NCBI RefSeq assembly: GCF_004168285.1
Contig: NZ_SEWF01000001.1
Span: forward strand, 1-64,000
Length of the DNA: 64,000 nucleotides
Source: Emticicia agri
Lineage (GTDB): Bacteria; Bacteroidota; Bacteroidia; Cytophagales; Spirosomataceae
Reading direction: 5' to 3'
How positions within the stretch are numbered: position 1 is the first letter of the stretch; every line of letters begins with the position of its first letter. The translations under genes were made by a program, and so were the position numbers. The notes under the pieces were generated by a model that was not told the DNA's origin, did not search any database, and was given only the letters and a program-made list of their open reading frames with translations. Positions 8,345 to 17,207 of this stretch are shown here, piece after piece.

Positions 8345-8647
8345 ATGCTTACTCTTGCTTGGCAGTGATAGGTTTAGGCAAACTCAATGATGTAGAATAC
8401 CTGAAAGCCATGCAATCTATTAATAGAGAAATACAGAATTCTTAGTGCTAATAATGAAGCCATTCAAGCACAGAGAATAATATTTGAGAATACATGGAAT
8501 AGACTTAACCATGTCCGTACTATTTGTTCAGTTATTAGTGTTGTATTGTTAATCATTGGCTGCCTGTATCAATACAGACCAGTAAACAAAGCCAATCATT
8601 CCGCTATTACTATTCCTCAGAAAAACAATATCTGTATGCTTACTTAG
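8345..8647 (+). pseudogene. Remnant of a DUF1772 membrane protein gene with its centre deleted
   Basis: Two separated pieces of one family are visible. The first reads VIGLGKLNDVEYLKAMQSIN then REIQNS and stops (about 8365-8446); this is the GL-x-x-L-x-D-x-E-Y-L-x-A-MQ-x-IN-R motif after the first helix of DUF1772. In another frame, NNEAIQAQRIIFENTWNRLN then HVRTICSVISVVLLIIG (about 8450-8570, stop at 8645-8647) is the family's C-terminal R-x-x-FE-x-x-W-x-R-x-N-x-x-RT helix. The N-terminus and the central helices are gone. The left break coincides with the IS110 remnant. Confidence 0.7.
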
Positions 8648-8810
8648 GATAAAAATTGCTACTTGTTCAACCATCTGTTTTTATGATGAGCAAACCGTTT
8701 TTACCGAAAATAAACTGAGTACTGCCGTTCCTATATTCCTATTTCCATCTTCCTCATACACTAATTAGCTTTGTATCAGTAAGAAGCAGGAATTTATTTG
8801 TTTTGTAGCA

Positions 8811-8924
8811 ATGAGAACTCATTATGTAATAGCCGCACCAAAAAAGAAAAAGAATATCAAGAAATCAGGCTGGAGGGCAATAATTATCCGCCTTTCCTAT
8901 TGGTGGAGGAAGCAATTCAGATAA
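8811..8924 (+). CDS. Possible 37-aa basic small protein
   Basis: A short frame starting MRTHYVIAAPKKKKNIKK and ending YWWRKQFR, highly basic with paired aromatic residues. A perfect -7 box, TAGCTTTG, lies at 8766-8773, 38 nt upstream of the ATG, but no -33 element is seen. It converges on the histidine kinase stop with a 4-nt gap. It could equally be chance in a decayed region. Confidence 0.22.
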   Translation: MRTHYVIAAPKKKKNIKKSGWRAIIIRLSYWWRKQFR

Positions 8925-8928
8925 ACTG

Positions 8929-11900
8929 TTATTTTACCGATGCTAAAGGTAAGTCAATAAAAAACGTTGTACCACGGCCATCTTCGGTTTCAAACCAGAT
9001 ATTACCCCCGGCATGCTCTACCCCTCGGCGAGCCATCGCTAACCCTAAGCCTGAACCTCCGATTTTTGTTGTGAAATTTGGCAAAAATACTTTCTGACGG
9101 TGATTCTCCTGTATGCCTGAGCCATTATCCTGTATTTCAATAATTACTTTATCCTCTTCACTTTTATAAAGACGCAGATTAATGATGGGTCTTTTTCCGG
9201 CTTGAACTGACTGAATACCATTGATGATAAGGTTAGTAATAACCCGACTCATAAACTGGCGGTCGCCCACTACCCATGCTTCTTTTTCTTTGATATAGGC
9301 ATTTAAAGCAATTTTCTCATCTTCGGCATATAAATCGGCCGATTTCTGAATTAATGGTACTAAATCAAAAGTTTCATTGCGCGGCACAGGCATTTTGGCA
9401 AATTCTGAGAACGAATTGGCAATTTCGCTGATATTATCAATCTGCTCGGTCAATGAATTCAGGGCTCTTTCTATTCTTTCTTTCGCTTTTGGGTTGTCTA
9501 CAGTTAATGTACGCTGCAATTGCTGAATAGATAGCTTCATCGGTGTCAGCGGGTTTTTGATTTCGTGCGCTACCTGTTTGGCCATTTCCCGCCAGGCTGT
9601 TTGTTTTTCGCTTAACGAAAGTGCTACCTTACTCTCCTCTAATTTTTTCAACATCTTGTTATACTCTCGCATCAAAAGCCCGATTTCATCGTCCGAATTC
9701 CAGTCTAATCGTTCGTGTAATTTATCTAAATTTGTCTTTTTCAGTTTCTGTGCCACAATTCTCAATGGGTTCGTCAAGACATTAGAAGCGAAATAAGAGA
9801 TAATCAATAAAATCAGGAAAAGCCAGGTAAAGATATTCAAAATAGAAGCTACCACTTCTGTTACCTGATGGTCTAACACAGGCTTGGCATCAAAAAAAGG
9901 AATACCTATTACACCTAATGGCTTGCTATCCTGCCCTTTAATAAGCATATACGCTGTTTTGTAATTCAGGCTACCTAAGGTTTCTGTCAGTAATGCCTCG
10001 TTTTCCTTTTCTTCAATAATGCGTCGATAAGCTACCGGATTTATGAAATTAGAAATCAAGCCATACTCATACACCAACGGGCGTGTAGTCAGATTCAGTT
10101 TACCATCTAAATTATAAAGGTTTATATCTAACTTAGTATCATGTGCTAAATCGTTTATTTCTTGCTCTAAAAACGCTCGGCTCATGCGTTTCTGCGTAAA
10201 GTTCTCTAACTGGAGCTGAACAGTTGAAGTAATATTTTTGGTATTATCCAGATAGGCTTTTTCCTGATTATTTACAAAAGTTGAGTTAATTACGCTTAAT
10301 GTAATAATTACTACCAGCACCAGAGGCACTAAAAATGCGGCATTGAGATACAACTGAATTTTGGTAGAAAAATTGACATTCATATTTCTGAAGCTATACT
10401 TTAAAGTATAAAGCGACATCACAAATACAATACAAAGTACCGATAACAAAAATAGAAAGGAGAAATTGGGAAAGACACTCTGCCATATCTGGTATTTCGA
10501 CGAAATAACAATTTTACGGCCATTCTGCCCTATTTTACCTATATGATTGTAGTTATTTAACTCTACCCCTTTTTCATACAAATCTTTATTTTCTAACACC
10601 GATACCGGCAGTTTACGCATATAATTATAGTTGCCCGAGTTGAAAATCAATTGGTTTTTCTCGTCGTAAATGGCATAGCTGTAATTTTTGGTTTCTGGTG
10701 TTTGTGCAAATTTTTTATCCATCAATAATTCAGGATAAACACTCTCGGCAAACTCATCTCTCAGTTTCAATTCAAGCACCACATTACCTATCAGGGTATT
10801 ATTCTTGCTGACAGGAATAAACGCCACATATTGCTTAATGAAATTGTTGCCGATGTCGTCTATAAAAAACACATCCGGATTATTGGTTTTATATTCAGGC
10901 TTGCGGAAATTTTCTTCATAATAAGCCAGGTTATTGGCTCCTTCTGACAAATCTAAAGAATTGCCATTTTTATCAAATGCCATTACATCTGTATCGTACC
11001 TGTCAAAATATAAATCCAGATGTTTACTTTTCACAATCTGCTGGGTTTGTTCACGTGCAAGTGTAGCTCTTGCCAGGGCAGTACTGATGGCCGTATCTTT
11101 TTGCACGGTTTGAACAACCCTTGCTAATAGGCCCTCTCCTAACACATCATTCTCTGCCAGATACTTCTGTCCGAATTTCAGTTTATCAAAAAAGTCTTTC
11201 TTCTGCTCTTCATGATAAATAACAAACATGGCTATAAACGCAAAAACAAAAGCCCCAGTAAAAAAATAAATGGTTGTTCTATATTTGAAATTATAAAAGA
11301 ATCTTGGAAATCTATTGGCATATATCAATAAGAAATAAAACCCGACCACCAGATATATCCAACGGAACTGGTCTATAAGACTGATAGCTGCCAGGCCTAT
11401 CAATGTGCCTATTAACCACTTGACAACAGCCATTCTAAAGTCTTTATTGAGCCTTAAAAAAAGGCTGCAAAGCAAATGATTAATCAGAAAGAATATAATT
11501 GACAGAATAATATAAAACAGCAGACTGGCAATTTTAAGGGACGAAAATGAAATAGTCAGCGCAAGATCTAAAGTAAACTGCGATTTTTCGTAAACACTAC
11601 ACAAGTTTCTGAAAAACAGACTTGTAATACCAATAGAAGTAGCCACAAGTACTACTGATATAATACTCTGAAATATTTTGGGAGTCTTGGAAAGATTAAA
11701 GTAAGTATTTGACCGATAGAAAAAAGTAACCAGATACCCTACCAATATAAATACAACAATCGCATTAAGCAACATATCGCCGAGCGATGGTGCTAAAGCA
11801 CTGATGGTTAAAAACTTGGGATTGAAGAGGTTTGACTCATAGACAATAAAAGGGATGCTATTAGATAGCATCATCAGCCGAATGAAAATCAGGTAAGCAG

Positions 11901-12654
11901 CCAACAAAGCAAAGGCTCGCCCGAACTGATGTATCTTTATCAGATTAGCAATCCATAAAGCAATATAAACCCCCAGTAAAAGAATACTGATGGCTAATAG
12001 AAAAAGCGTATTGCTCGGGATATTGGAGTTAGCAAGTTTTTCTACCTGCGGCGGAATAACTGAGAACAGGAAATGGGATTTATCATCAGTAATATTCAGA
12101 AACGATGCTTTACTTGCCTGCTCTGATACCTGTTGTGGTTCGGTTGAGAAAATTTTATGGTTATAGCCATTGTGCAGATAATCGTTTTCGTTGTGGAATT
12201 TGCGATAAAGATTAATCAGTGAGAAAATCTCTATCTTACCTCCTTTGTCTCCGAATCTAATTGTGTTAACAATGTATTTACTATTGTCGGTACTTAAAAG
12301 CCTTGTTTCTACATTACTGATTAATTGCTGATAGGTAGGCACAAAGCGATGGTCTGACCAATACAATAATTGCCCATTACGAAAAATATAATAAGGATAA
12401 ACCGTTACGGCCTCAAAGTTCAGAAATGTGCTTTCAGGGGCTTTCTGATACTTTGTACCAATGCTGAATAGTTCATCTTTAGACCGCACAATTTCAGTCT
12501 TTATTCTTTCTCTGATAGCATTTACATAGTGTTCCTGTGATGCCCTGGGGGCATTTTTCTCAAATAAAAAGAAATTCAGGGCAGCAGTGATAGCAAATAC
12601 TATAGAGAGAATAAGGAAGAGATGTTTCTTTAATAACTTCAAATCCATGTTCAC
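8929..12654 (-). CDS. Large multi-pass membrane sensor histidine kinase (NtrY-like)
   Basis: A 1241-aa sensor kinase. Order: TM helix (about 11-30); extracytoplasmic domain (to about 210); a block of roughly seven helices (about 215-480); a second extracytoplasmic sensor region (about 500-745); two more helices near 750-815; a third extracytoplasmic segment; a TM helix near 960-985; a HAMP-like linker (LTNPLRIVAQKLKKTNLDKL); then the kinase core. The H-box is VAHEIKNPLTPMKL with phospho-acceptor H1030, the N-box NLIINGIQSV, the G1 box DNGSGI and the G2 box GGSGLGLAM. The core is complete. 'EIKNPLTPMKL' is typical of NtrY-type kinases. No response regulator is adjacent, so it is an orphan here. 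The signal is unknown. Confidence 0.92.
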   Translation of the reverse strand: MNMDLKLLKKHLFLILSIVFAITAALNFFLFEKNAPRASQEHYVNAIRERIKTEIVRSKDELFSIGTKYQKAPESTFLNFEAVTVYPYYIFRNGQLLYWSDHRFVPTYQQLISNVETRLLSTDNSKYIVNTIRFGDKGGKIEIFSLINLYRKFHNENDYLHNGYNHKIFSTEPQQVSEQASKASFLNITDDKSHFLFSVIPPQVEKLANSNIPSNTLFLLAISILLLGVYIALWIANLIKIHQFGRAFALLAAYLIFIRLMMLSNSIPFIVYESNLFNPKFLTISALAPSLGDMLLNAIVVFILVGYLVTFFYRSNTYFNLSKTPKIFQSIISVVLVATSIGITSLFFRNLCSVYEKSQFTLDLALTISFSSLKIASLLFYIILSIIFFLINHLLCSLFLRLNKDFRMAVVKWLIGTLIGLAAISLIDQFRWIYLVVGFYFLLIYANRFPRFFYNFKYRTTIYFFTGAFVFAFIAMFVIYHEEQKKDFFDKLKFGQKYLAENDVLGEGLLARVVQTVQKDTAISTALARATLAREQTQQIVKSKHLDLYFDRYDTDVMAFDKNGNSLDLSEGANNLAYYEENFRKPEYKTNNPDVFFIDDIGNNFIKQYVAFIPVSKNNTLIGNVVLELKLRDEFAESVYPELLMDKKFAQTPETKNYSYAIYDEKNQLIFNSGNYNYMRKLPVSVLENKDLYEKGVELNNYNHIGKIGQNGRKIVISSKYQIWQSVFPNFSFLFLLSVLCIVFVMSLYTLKYSFRNMNVNFSTKIQLYLNAAFLVPLVLVVIITLSVINSTFVNNQEKAYLDNTKNITSTVQLQLENFTQKRMSRAFLEQEINDLAHDTKLDINLYNLDGKLNLTTRPLVYEYGLISNFINPVAYRRIIEEKENEALLTETLGSLNYKTAYMLIKGQDSKPLGVIGIPFFDAKPVLDHQVTEVVASILNIFTWLFLILLIISYFASNVLTNPLRIVAQKLKKTNLDKLHERLDWNSDDEIGLLMREYNKMLKKLEESKVALSLSEKQTAWREMAKQVAHEIKNPLTPMKLSIQQLQRTLTVDNPKAKERIERALNSLTEQIDNISEIANSFSEFAKMPVPRNETFDLVPLIQKSADLYAEDEKIALNAYIKEKEAWVVGDRQFMSRVITNLIINGIQSVQAGKRPIINLRLYKSEEDKVIIEIQDNGSGIQENHRQKVFLPNFTTKIGGSGLGLAMARRGVEHAGGNIWFETEDGRGTTFFIDLPLASVK

Positions 12655-12700
12655 TAATTTATTCTCGGGGAAAACTAATCGAAAACCATGCCAAAACCAA

Positions 12701-12979
12701 TCAGTCTTTCAGAATTACAAAGCCCATTCCGGCTTCAGTTTGTGTGTAGTCTATCTTTACGCCTATCAGATACATCAGATGTTTGCGGTCTATTACTACC
12801 TTTACGCCATCTACTTCATATACCTCATCCTGTTCGGTAGCTTTATCTAATCCTAAAAGGTAATTTGCAGAACAAGCCCCGCCTTTCAAACCTATTCTTA
12901 AAGCGTATCCGTCCGGAACTTGTGGCGAATTCAGTGTTTTACTAATTTCTTCTTTTGCTATTTCTGTAAATACTATCAT
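12701..12979 (-). CDS. IscA/HesB-type Fe-S protein lacking the C-terminal CGC
   Basis: A 92-aa A-type carrier-like protein starting MIVFTEIAKEEI. The first conserved cysteine is present (GGACSANYLL, C36), and the sheet VKVVIDRKHLMYLIGVKIDYT matches the family. However, the chain ends GFVILKD, just before the place where IscA/ErpA/SufA carry the CGCG ligand pair. Reading past the stop finds no lost CGC, so this is a short form rather than a frameshift. ATG 12979 is chosen because the -7 box at 13010-13017 makes earlier starts (up to 13012) untranscribed. Classical Fe-S delivery is doubtful; a storage or scaffold role is inference. Confidence 0.75.
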   Translation of the reverse strand: MIVFTEIAKEEISKTLNSPQVPDGYALRIGLKGGACSANYLLGLDKATEQDEVYEVDGVKVVIDRKHLMYLIGVKIDYTQTEAGMGFVILKD

Positions 12980-13009
12980 CTGTTTCAGCACGTTATTCAT
13001 CAGCATCAA

Positions 13010-13017
13010 CAAAAATA
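13010..13017 (-). promoter_or_regulatory. Candidate -7 box for the IscA-like gene
   Basis: On the minus strand this reads TATTTTTG, matching TAnnTTTG, 30 nt before ATG 12979. Confidence 0.4.
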
Positions 13018-13054
13018 ATCACACTTTCATTACATTCGCTAATGGAGTAATGTA

Positions 13055-13062
13055 TAATTTTG
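13055..13062 (+). promoter_or_regulatory. Candidate -7 box for the DUF7935-like gene
   Basis: TAATTTTG matches TAnnTTTG, 29 nt before ATG 13092. It is divergent from the -7 box at 13010-13017, so the two genes share a compact promoter region. Confidence 0.4.
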
Positions 13063-13091
13063 CACCACAAGATTCTGAAAAAAGAAAGATA

Positions 13092-13616
13092 ATGGCCTTA
13101 TTGACCGAATTACTAAAAATTCTTATACCTGTAGCAGCCGTTTTGTATGGCATGTACCTAACTGTTCAGACTTTTTTACAAAAACAGTTTGAGCAGAAAC
13201 AATTAGAAATCAAGCAAAAAAATTCAGAACTCGTTACCCCTCTGCGTTTACAGGCTTACGAACGCATGACCCTGTTTTTAGAACGCATCACCCCCAATAA
13301 TCTATTGGTAAGATTAGGCAATAGTGGTATGCAGGTACTTGATTTTCAGCAATTACTATTAAGAGAAATCAGAGAAGAATTTAATCATAACCTTTCGCAA
13401 CAAGTCTATCTTTCGCACGAAGCCTGGGAAAAAATCCGTCAGGCGATGAATGAAGTCGTAGCTTTGCTGAATACCTCAGCCGGAGACCTGGCTACTGATG
13501 CTCCTGCCATTGATTTATCGAAGCGGGTTTTTGAGCGGGTAATCACTGAAAATAAACAACCAACTACTGATGCGTTGAAATTTCTGAAAGAAGAAATTCA
13601 GACTATGTTTATGTAG
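13092..13616 (+). CDS. DUF7935-like membrane-anchored protein
   Basis: A 174-aa protein with one N-terminal transmembrane helix (about residues 5-25, ELLKILIPVAAVLYGMYLTV) followed by a cytoplasmic helical region. The PLRLQAYERMTLFLERITPNNLLVRL and EEFNHNLSQQVYLSHEAWEKI blocks are the conserved core of this Bacteroidota family. An upstream in-frame ATG at 13050 lies before the -7 box, so MALLTELL at 13092 is preferred. No biochemical role is known for the family. The 3' end overlaps the convergent DUF421 gene by 8 nt. Confidence 0.75.
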   Translation: MALLTELLKILIPVAAVLYGMYLTVQTFLQKQFEQKQLEIKQKNSELVTPLRLQAYERMTLFLERITPNNLLVRLGNSGMQVLDFQQLLLREIREEFNHNLSQQVYLSHEAWEKIRQAMNEVVALLNTSAGDLATDAPAIDLSKRVFERVITENKQPTTDALKFLKEEIQTMFM

Positions 13617-14127
13617 TAGCATTAGGGTTCTGCAAGGTTTTATGTATACGTTTGCGGCGTGATTTTGTCTTAAAATCATCGGTCAATACGCTTATGTTAC
13701 CGTCCACCTCTAACATGGCCAAATCAACATCTTCTATTCGTTCAATGCCATGTTCTCTGATGGCGGCTTCAAGTTCGGCATGTGTAAAACCTGCTATCAT
13801 TACGTTTTTTTCCTGTACAGCACCCTTATAAATGAGCATCATAGGTTGCCCTTGTATCAGCCTGCCAATAGAGTCATATCTGCCTATCAGCTTTTTCAGA
13901 ATAAAATTGGCTATAAACAAGCCTCCTGCGGCTGTCAGCCCTCCTATTAATGAGTTATCAGGGCCTACCATTGCATTTTGTACGGCATTGCTGATAAGCA
14001 AGATAAAAACCAGGTCAATCACCGATAGCTGGGCTAATTCTTATTTACCAAACAGCCTGATGGCAAAAATCATAAACAGGTAAACAGCTACCGCACGCAA
14101 CATTAAGCCTAAATAATAATCCATCAT
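13609..14127 (-). pseudogene. DUF421 (YetF-like) membrane protein gene interrupted by one in-frame stop
   Basis: The frame starts ATG 14127 (MMDYYLGLMLRAVAVYLF..., a TM helix), reaches IRLFGK, hits TAA at 14043-14041, then continues without a frame change into ELAQLSVIDLVFILLISNAV. In intact DUF421 proteins this site reads GK(K/R)EL, so a single AAA-to-TAA change explains it. The rest is normal: a second helix (about 13930-13980), then the basic cytoplasmic YetF domain ending KTLQNPNATT. Restored length would be about 171 aa, usual for the family. Either a real nonsense mutation or a sequence error; re-initiation at GTG 14022 would lose the first helix. Confidence 0.75.
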
Positions 14128-14303
14128 CTGATAAACTTATAGTATAGTCAAATTTAGCAAAACTTTTGTGTCTGAAAAAATCGTAAAACAATCTTCTTTA
14201 TCGTCTCTCTTTTATTGTTTTTTGTCGCTATTTTTATTAATGTTGAGTATGATTAAGGCATAGACGCAACCAACATATCATTTTTTGCGTATTCACATCA
14301 GTT

Positions 14304-14888
14304 ATGGTAAATCATTTGCCTGATAGTCCGGAAGAATTACTTATTGCAAGTGTGAAGGGTGACCGAAAAAGCCAGGAAAGGCTTTATAGGCTCTTCTATG
14401 GCTTTGCTATGGGGGTTTGTTTACGGTATAACCAGAATCGTGAAGAAGCATTAGAAATCGTGAACGATAGCTTTATGAAAGTGTTTACCAAAGGCGAGCA
14501 ATATGATGCCAGCGGACGGCACTCGTCTTATCCTTTTAAAGCATGGTTCAGAAGAATTATCGTCAACACAGCGTTAGATTATTACAGGAGTCAACAAAAA
14601 CACTATTTCCACGAAAATCTTGATGAAGCATACGACGTTTCTTCAACCGAAAGTAATGCTTTGAGCCAACTGAATCATGACGAACTAATGGAGCTCGTAC
14701 AACGATTACCTTCAGGTTACCGAATGGTATTCAACCTGTTTGTAATTGATGGGTTCTCGCACGAAGAAATAGCACAGCAACTACAAATTTCGGTAGGAAC
14801 ATCAAAATCAAATTTATCAAGGGCACGGGAAGCACTCCGAAAAATGATTATGAAAATTGAGGGTGCATTAACTGACAATAAAAATTAG
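14304..14888 (+). CDS. ECF-type RNA polymerase sigma factor
   Basis: A 194-aa sigma-70 family factor with only regions 2 and 4. Region 2 is visible as RLFYGFAMGVCLRYNQNREE then ALEIVNDSFMKVF (core binding and -10 recognition), continuing to FKAWFRRIIVNTALDYYR. Region 4 holds the HTH GFSHEEIAQQLQISVGTSKSNLSRAREAL. It is followed after 33 nt by a protein with an anti-sigma-like N-terminus, which suggests a sigma/regulator pair. The gene has its own 180-nt upstream region. Target genes are not identifiable here. Confidence 0.93.
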   Translation: MVNHLPDSPEELLIASVKGDRKSQERLYRLFYGFAMGVCLRYNQNREEALEIVNDSFMKVFTKGEQYDASGRHSSYPFKAWFRRIIVNTALDYYRSQQKHYFHENLDEAYDVSSTESNALSQLNHDELMELVQRLPSGYRMVFNLFVIDGFSHEEIAQQLQISVGTSKSNLSRAREALRKMIMKIEGALTDNKN

Positions 14889-14921
14889 CAGGCTTTCTGT
14901 AGCAGAAGCCGTTTAAATAAA

Positions 14922-16568
14922 ATGAGCAAAAACTTACATGATTTATCAGATGAAGAGTTTGATGACCTTTTCAGAGATGCTGCTGAAAAGTCGGACATCG
15001 GCTTTGACCCTGAAGCATGGAACAAAATGAGTCAAAAACTTGATACGGCTTCTTCGCCTCCGTCAAGCTCGAAAAAAGGAGGTAATTCATTGAAAAAATG
15101 GGGATTACCTGGTATAATTCTATTGTTATTACTGATTACAGGTACTTACTTTATGGTAAGAAAACCTTCAGGAGTAGTAGCAGAAACAAATGCAAAAGCT
15201 AAAGAAAATTCGGTAAAGCAAGCAGGTAAGGTTGTAGAAAAAGATGTAGCAACAGATAAAGTAGGTACAGAGAAGCAGGAAAATGCCAAAGAAACGGCCA
15301 TTGAAAATGGTAAAGTTCAGCCAGAAAAAACAATAGATACTGATAGTCAGAACGATACCAAAAAGACTAATGAAGCATTAAAATCTATAGATAAGGTAGC
15401 CGATAAATCAGCAAAGACATTTTCACCAAAAACCAATCAGAATCAGGAAAAGAATAATAGAGATTTAACTTCGACTACCCAATCATCTAATCAAGCTGAA
15501 ACAAACGCTGTTAAAAGTTCCAAAAAGCCAGCCATCGCCTCAGCAGATAAAAAAGCTGATGATAAAAGTGATACTTATGAAACTGGCAAAAATTCTAACG
15601 ATGAGTTGAAGCCTGCAAGTGTAAAAAATGCCAAAGTTTCTAAATATAAACTAAGAAGTAAACCACAATTAACTGCTTTACCGGAAGAACAAGTTAATAG
15701 TACCAAAATAGGTATTGATAATACCAAGCAGGCCTCTGCAACTAAAACTGATACTATTGGGTCAACTAATGAAATTGATGGTAGCTTGAAACCTATTACA
15801 CAGAATCAGACTTTAACGGTCGATTCGGCAGAAACCATTGATAAAATGCAATGGACAACTGTGAGGATGCTACCTGCCCATCAACCTAAGTTTGAGGTTC
15901 ATTTAAGACTGCCTGATGTTTATTATGTAGAAAATCTGCTTCAAGGCCGTATAGTCAGTCTTATGAACAACTCAGCATTCAAAACAGGACTTAGTTTACG
16001 TGTAGCCTTATCACCGGATTTAAGTTTTATCCCATCAAACAAGATATTTAAAGTAGGTAATAACTGGGCTGCAATTGTCGAATATCGTTTCAATAATCGT
16101 TTGAGTGTCCAGACAGGTGTGATTCGTTCGATGAAGTACTATGGCGCACTGCCAAGCCAATATGAATGGAATGCGTACTGGACCATGCCATCGCCCCTGA
16201 AGGATATTGATGCAACCTGCAAAATGTTAGACATTCCATTGAATGTACGATATGATATTTCACAAAAGCCGAATAGTCGCTGGTTTGTAGGCGGTGGATT
16301 TACCAGTTATATAATGTTGAAGGAAGAATATCGTTATAACTATGAAAATCCTTATGACCCGAATATCAAGCGTACCAGTTGGGAAGGCAAAACAGGAGCC
16401 TATCCGTTTAGTGTGTTAAATCTGTCAATGGGATACGAACATCAGCTTTTCAGACGTTTAACTTTTCAGGCGGAGCCATTTTATAAAGCTCCTTTAGGAA
16501 AGATAGGCTACGGGAAAGTCAGGTTGGCAACAGCAGGGGTATTTTTCTCTGTTAAATATCCTTTTTAG
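14922..16568 (+). CDS. Trans-envelope anti-sigma-like protein with C-terminal outer-membrane barrel-like domain
   Basis: A 548-aa protein in three parts. Residues 1-60 are acidic and cytoplasmic (DLSDEEFDDLFRDAAEKSD), as in Bacteroidota anti-sigma-like proteins encoded after ECF sigma genes. A single TM helix follows at about 64-83 (WGLPGIILLLLLITGTYFMV). Residues 90-310 are a low-complexity Lys/Asn/Thr/Ala-rich stretch with no fold apparent. Residues 310-548 resemble a PorT-type beta-barrel, with alternating aromatic strands (SLRVALSPDLSF, AAIVEYRFNNRLSVQTGV, LNLSMGYEHQLF) and a terminal Phe. Inference: it links the inner and outer membranes and may transmit envelope state to the sigma factor. 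The barrel could instead be periplasmic. Confidence 0.75.
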   Translation: MSKNLHDLSDEEFDDLFRDAAEKSDIGFDPEAWNKMSQKLDTASSPPSSSKKGGNSLKKWGLPGIILLLLLITGTYFMVRKPSGVVAETNAKAKENSVKQAGKVVEKDVATDKVGTEKQENAKETAIENGKVQPEKTIDTDSQNDTKKTNEALKSIDKVADKSAKTFSPKTNQNQEKNNRDLTSTTQSSNQAETNAVKSSKKPAIASADKKADDKSDTYETGKNSNDELKPASVKNAKVSKYKLRSKPQLTALPEEQVNSTKIGIDNTKQASATKTDTIGSTNEIDGSLKPITQNQTLTVDSAETIDKMQWTTVRMLPAHQPKFEVHLRLPDVYYVENLLQGRIVSLMNNSAFKTGLSLRVALSPDLSFIPSNKIFKVGNNWAAIVEYRFNNRLSVQTGVIRSMKYYGALPSQYEWNAYWTMPSPLKDIDATCKMLDIPLNVRYDISQKPNSRWFVGGGFTSYIMLKEEYRYNYENPYDPNIKRTSWEGKTGAYPFSVLNLSMGYEHQLFRRLTFQAEPFYKAPLGKIGYGKVRLATAGVFFSVKYPF

Positions 16569-16611
16569 AGTGTATATTGGTACACAAATTGCTATTTTTG
16601 AATAAAAAATC

Positions 16612-17172
16612 ATGCTCATGAAAAAGATTCTCTTATTAATAACGCTTATTACAGGTAGTTATAACTCATTTGCACAGGAAACCAAAGCTCCCAAGCAAGC
16701 CAAAGAAATACAATGGATAAGCCTGCAAGAGGCGTATATGCGTACCCAAAAAGAACCAAGAAAAACTATCGTTGATGTATATACGGCGTGGTGCGGATGG
16801 TGTAAGGTTATGGATAAACAAACTTACACCAATCCGGATGTGATTGATTACCTGAATAAAAACTACTATATGGTAAAGTTGGACGCAGAAACACGTCAGG
16901 AAATAGTAGTGGGAGGCACAAAATATGTGTTTGACGAGAGCAGCAGAACCAATCAGGCAGCTATTGCATTACTACAAGGTAAATTGAGTTATCCTACTAC
17001 GGTTTTTCTTGATGCCCAGTACAATATGATTCAGCCTTTGCCCGGCTATCTTGATGCGAAGGCCTTTCATCAGATTATCACCTTTATCGGAGGTGATAAT
17101 TATAAGAAAGAGCCTTTTGAGCAATACAAGGAGGGCACTTATAAAGAAACTTTTAAAGGTACTAAATTATAG
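16612..17172 (+). CDS. Exported thioredoxin-fold protein
   Basis: A 186-aa thioredoxin-like protein with a signal peptide (to about residue 22, NSFAQE). The redox motif is W-C-G-W-C in VDVYTAWCGWCKVMDKQTY, the DUF255/thioredoxin_7 type, followed by the cis-Pro strand YPTTVFLDAQYNMI and PLPGYLDAKAFHQII. Predicted periplasmic thiol-disulfide exchange. Two Met codons are two residues apart (16612 and 16618); either could start it. It is 43 nt after the anti-sigma-like gene and may be co-transcribed. The stem-loop at 17208-17232 probably ends the unit. Confidence 0.88.
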   Translation: MLMKKILLLITLITGSYNSFAQETKAPKQAKEIQWISLQEAYMRTQKEPRKTIVDVYTAWCGWCKVMDKQTYTNPDVIDYLNKNYYMVKLDAETRQEIVVGGTKYVFDESSRTNQAAIALLQGKLSYPTTVFLDAQYNMIQPLPGYLDAKAFHQIITFIGGDNYKKEPFEQYKEGTYKETFKGTKL

Positions 17173-17207
17173 TCGATAGCATAAATTGTTTTGAGTTCAA
17201 CGGACGT

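Noticed and set aside
8345-8400. Extension of the IS110 remnant further upstream on the minus strand
   Set aside because: A loose match (FA-stop-TYHCQ) exists, but the plus strand here clearly encodes DUF1772 residues, so the match is taken as chance.
8798-9097. Open frame on the plus strand of about 99 codons
   Set aside because: It runs mostly antisense to the histidine kinase C-terminus and has no family resemblance; only the short 8811 frame is kept as a weak candidate.
12587-12850. Plus-strand frame across the kinase start and the IscA-like gene
   Set aside because: Antisense to two well-supported genes, with a composition typical of a shadow frame.
14041-14043. Recoding of TAA in the DUF421 frame
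   Set aside because: TAA is not used for selenocysteine (UGA) or pyrrolysine (UAG), and no recoding structure is apparent.
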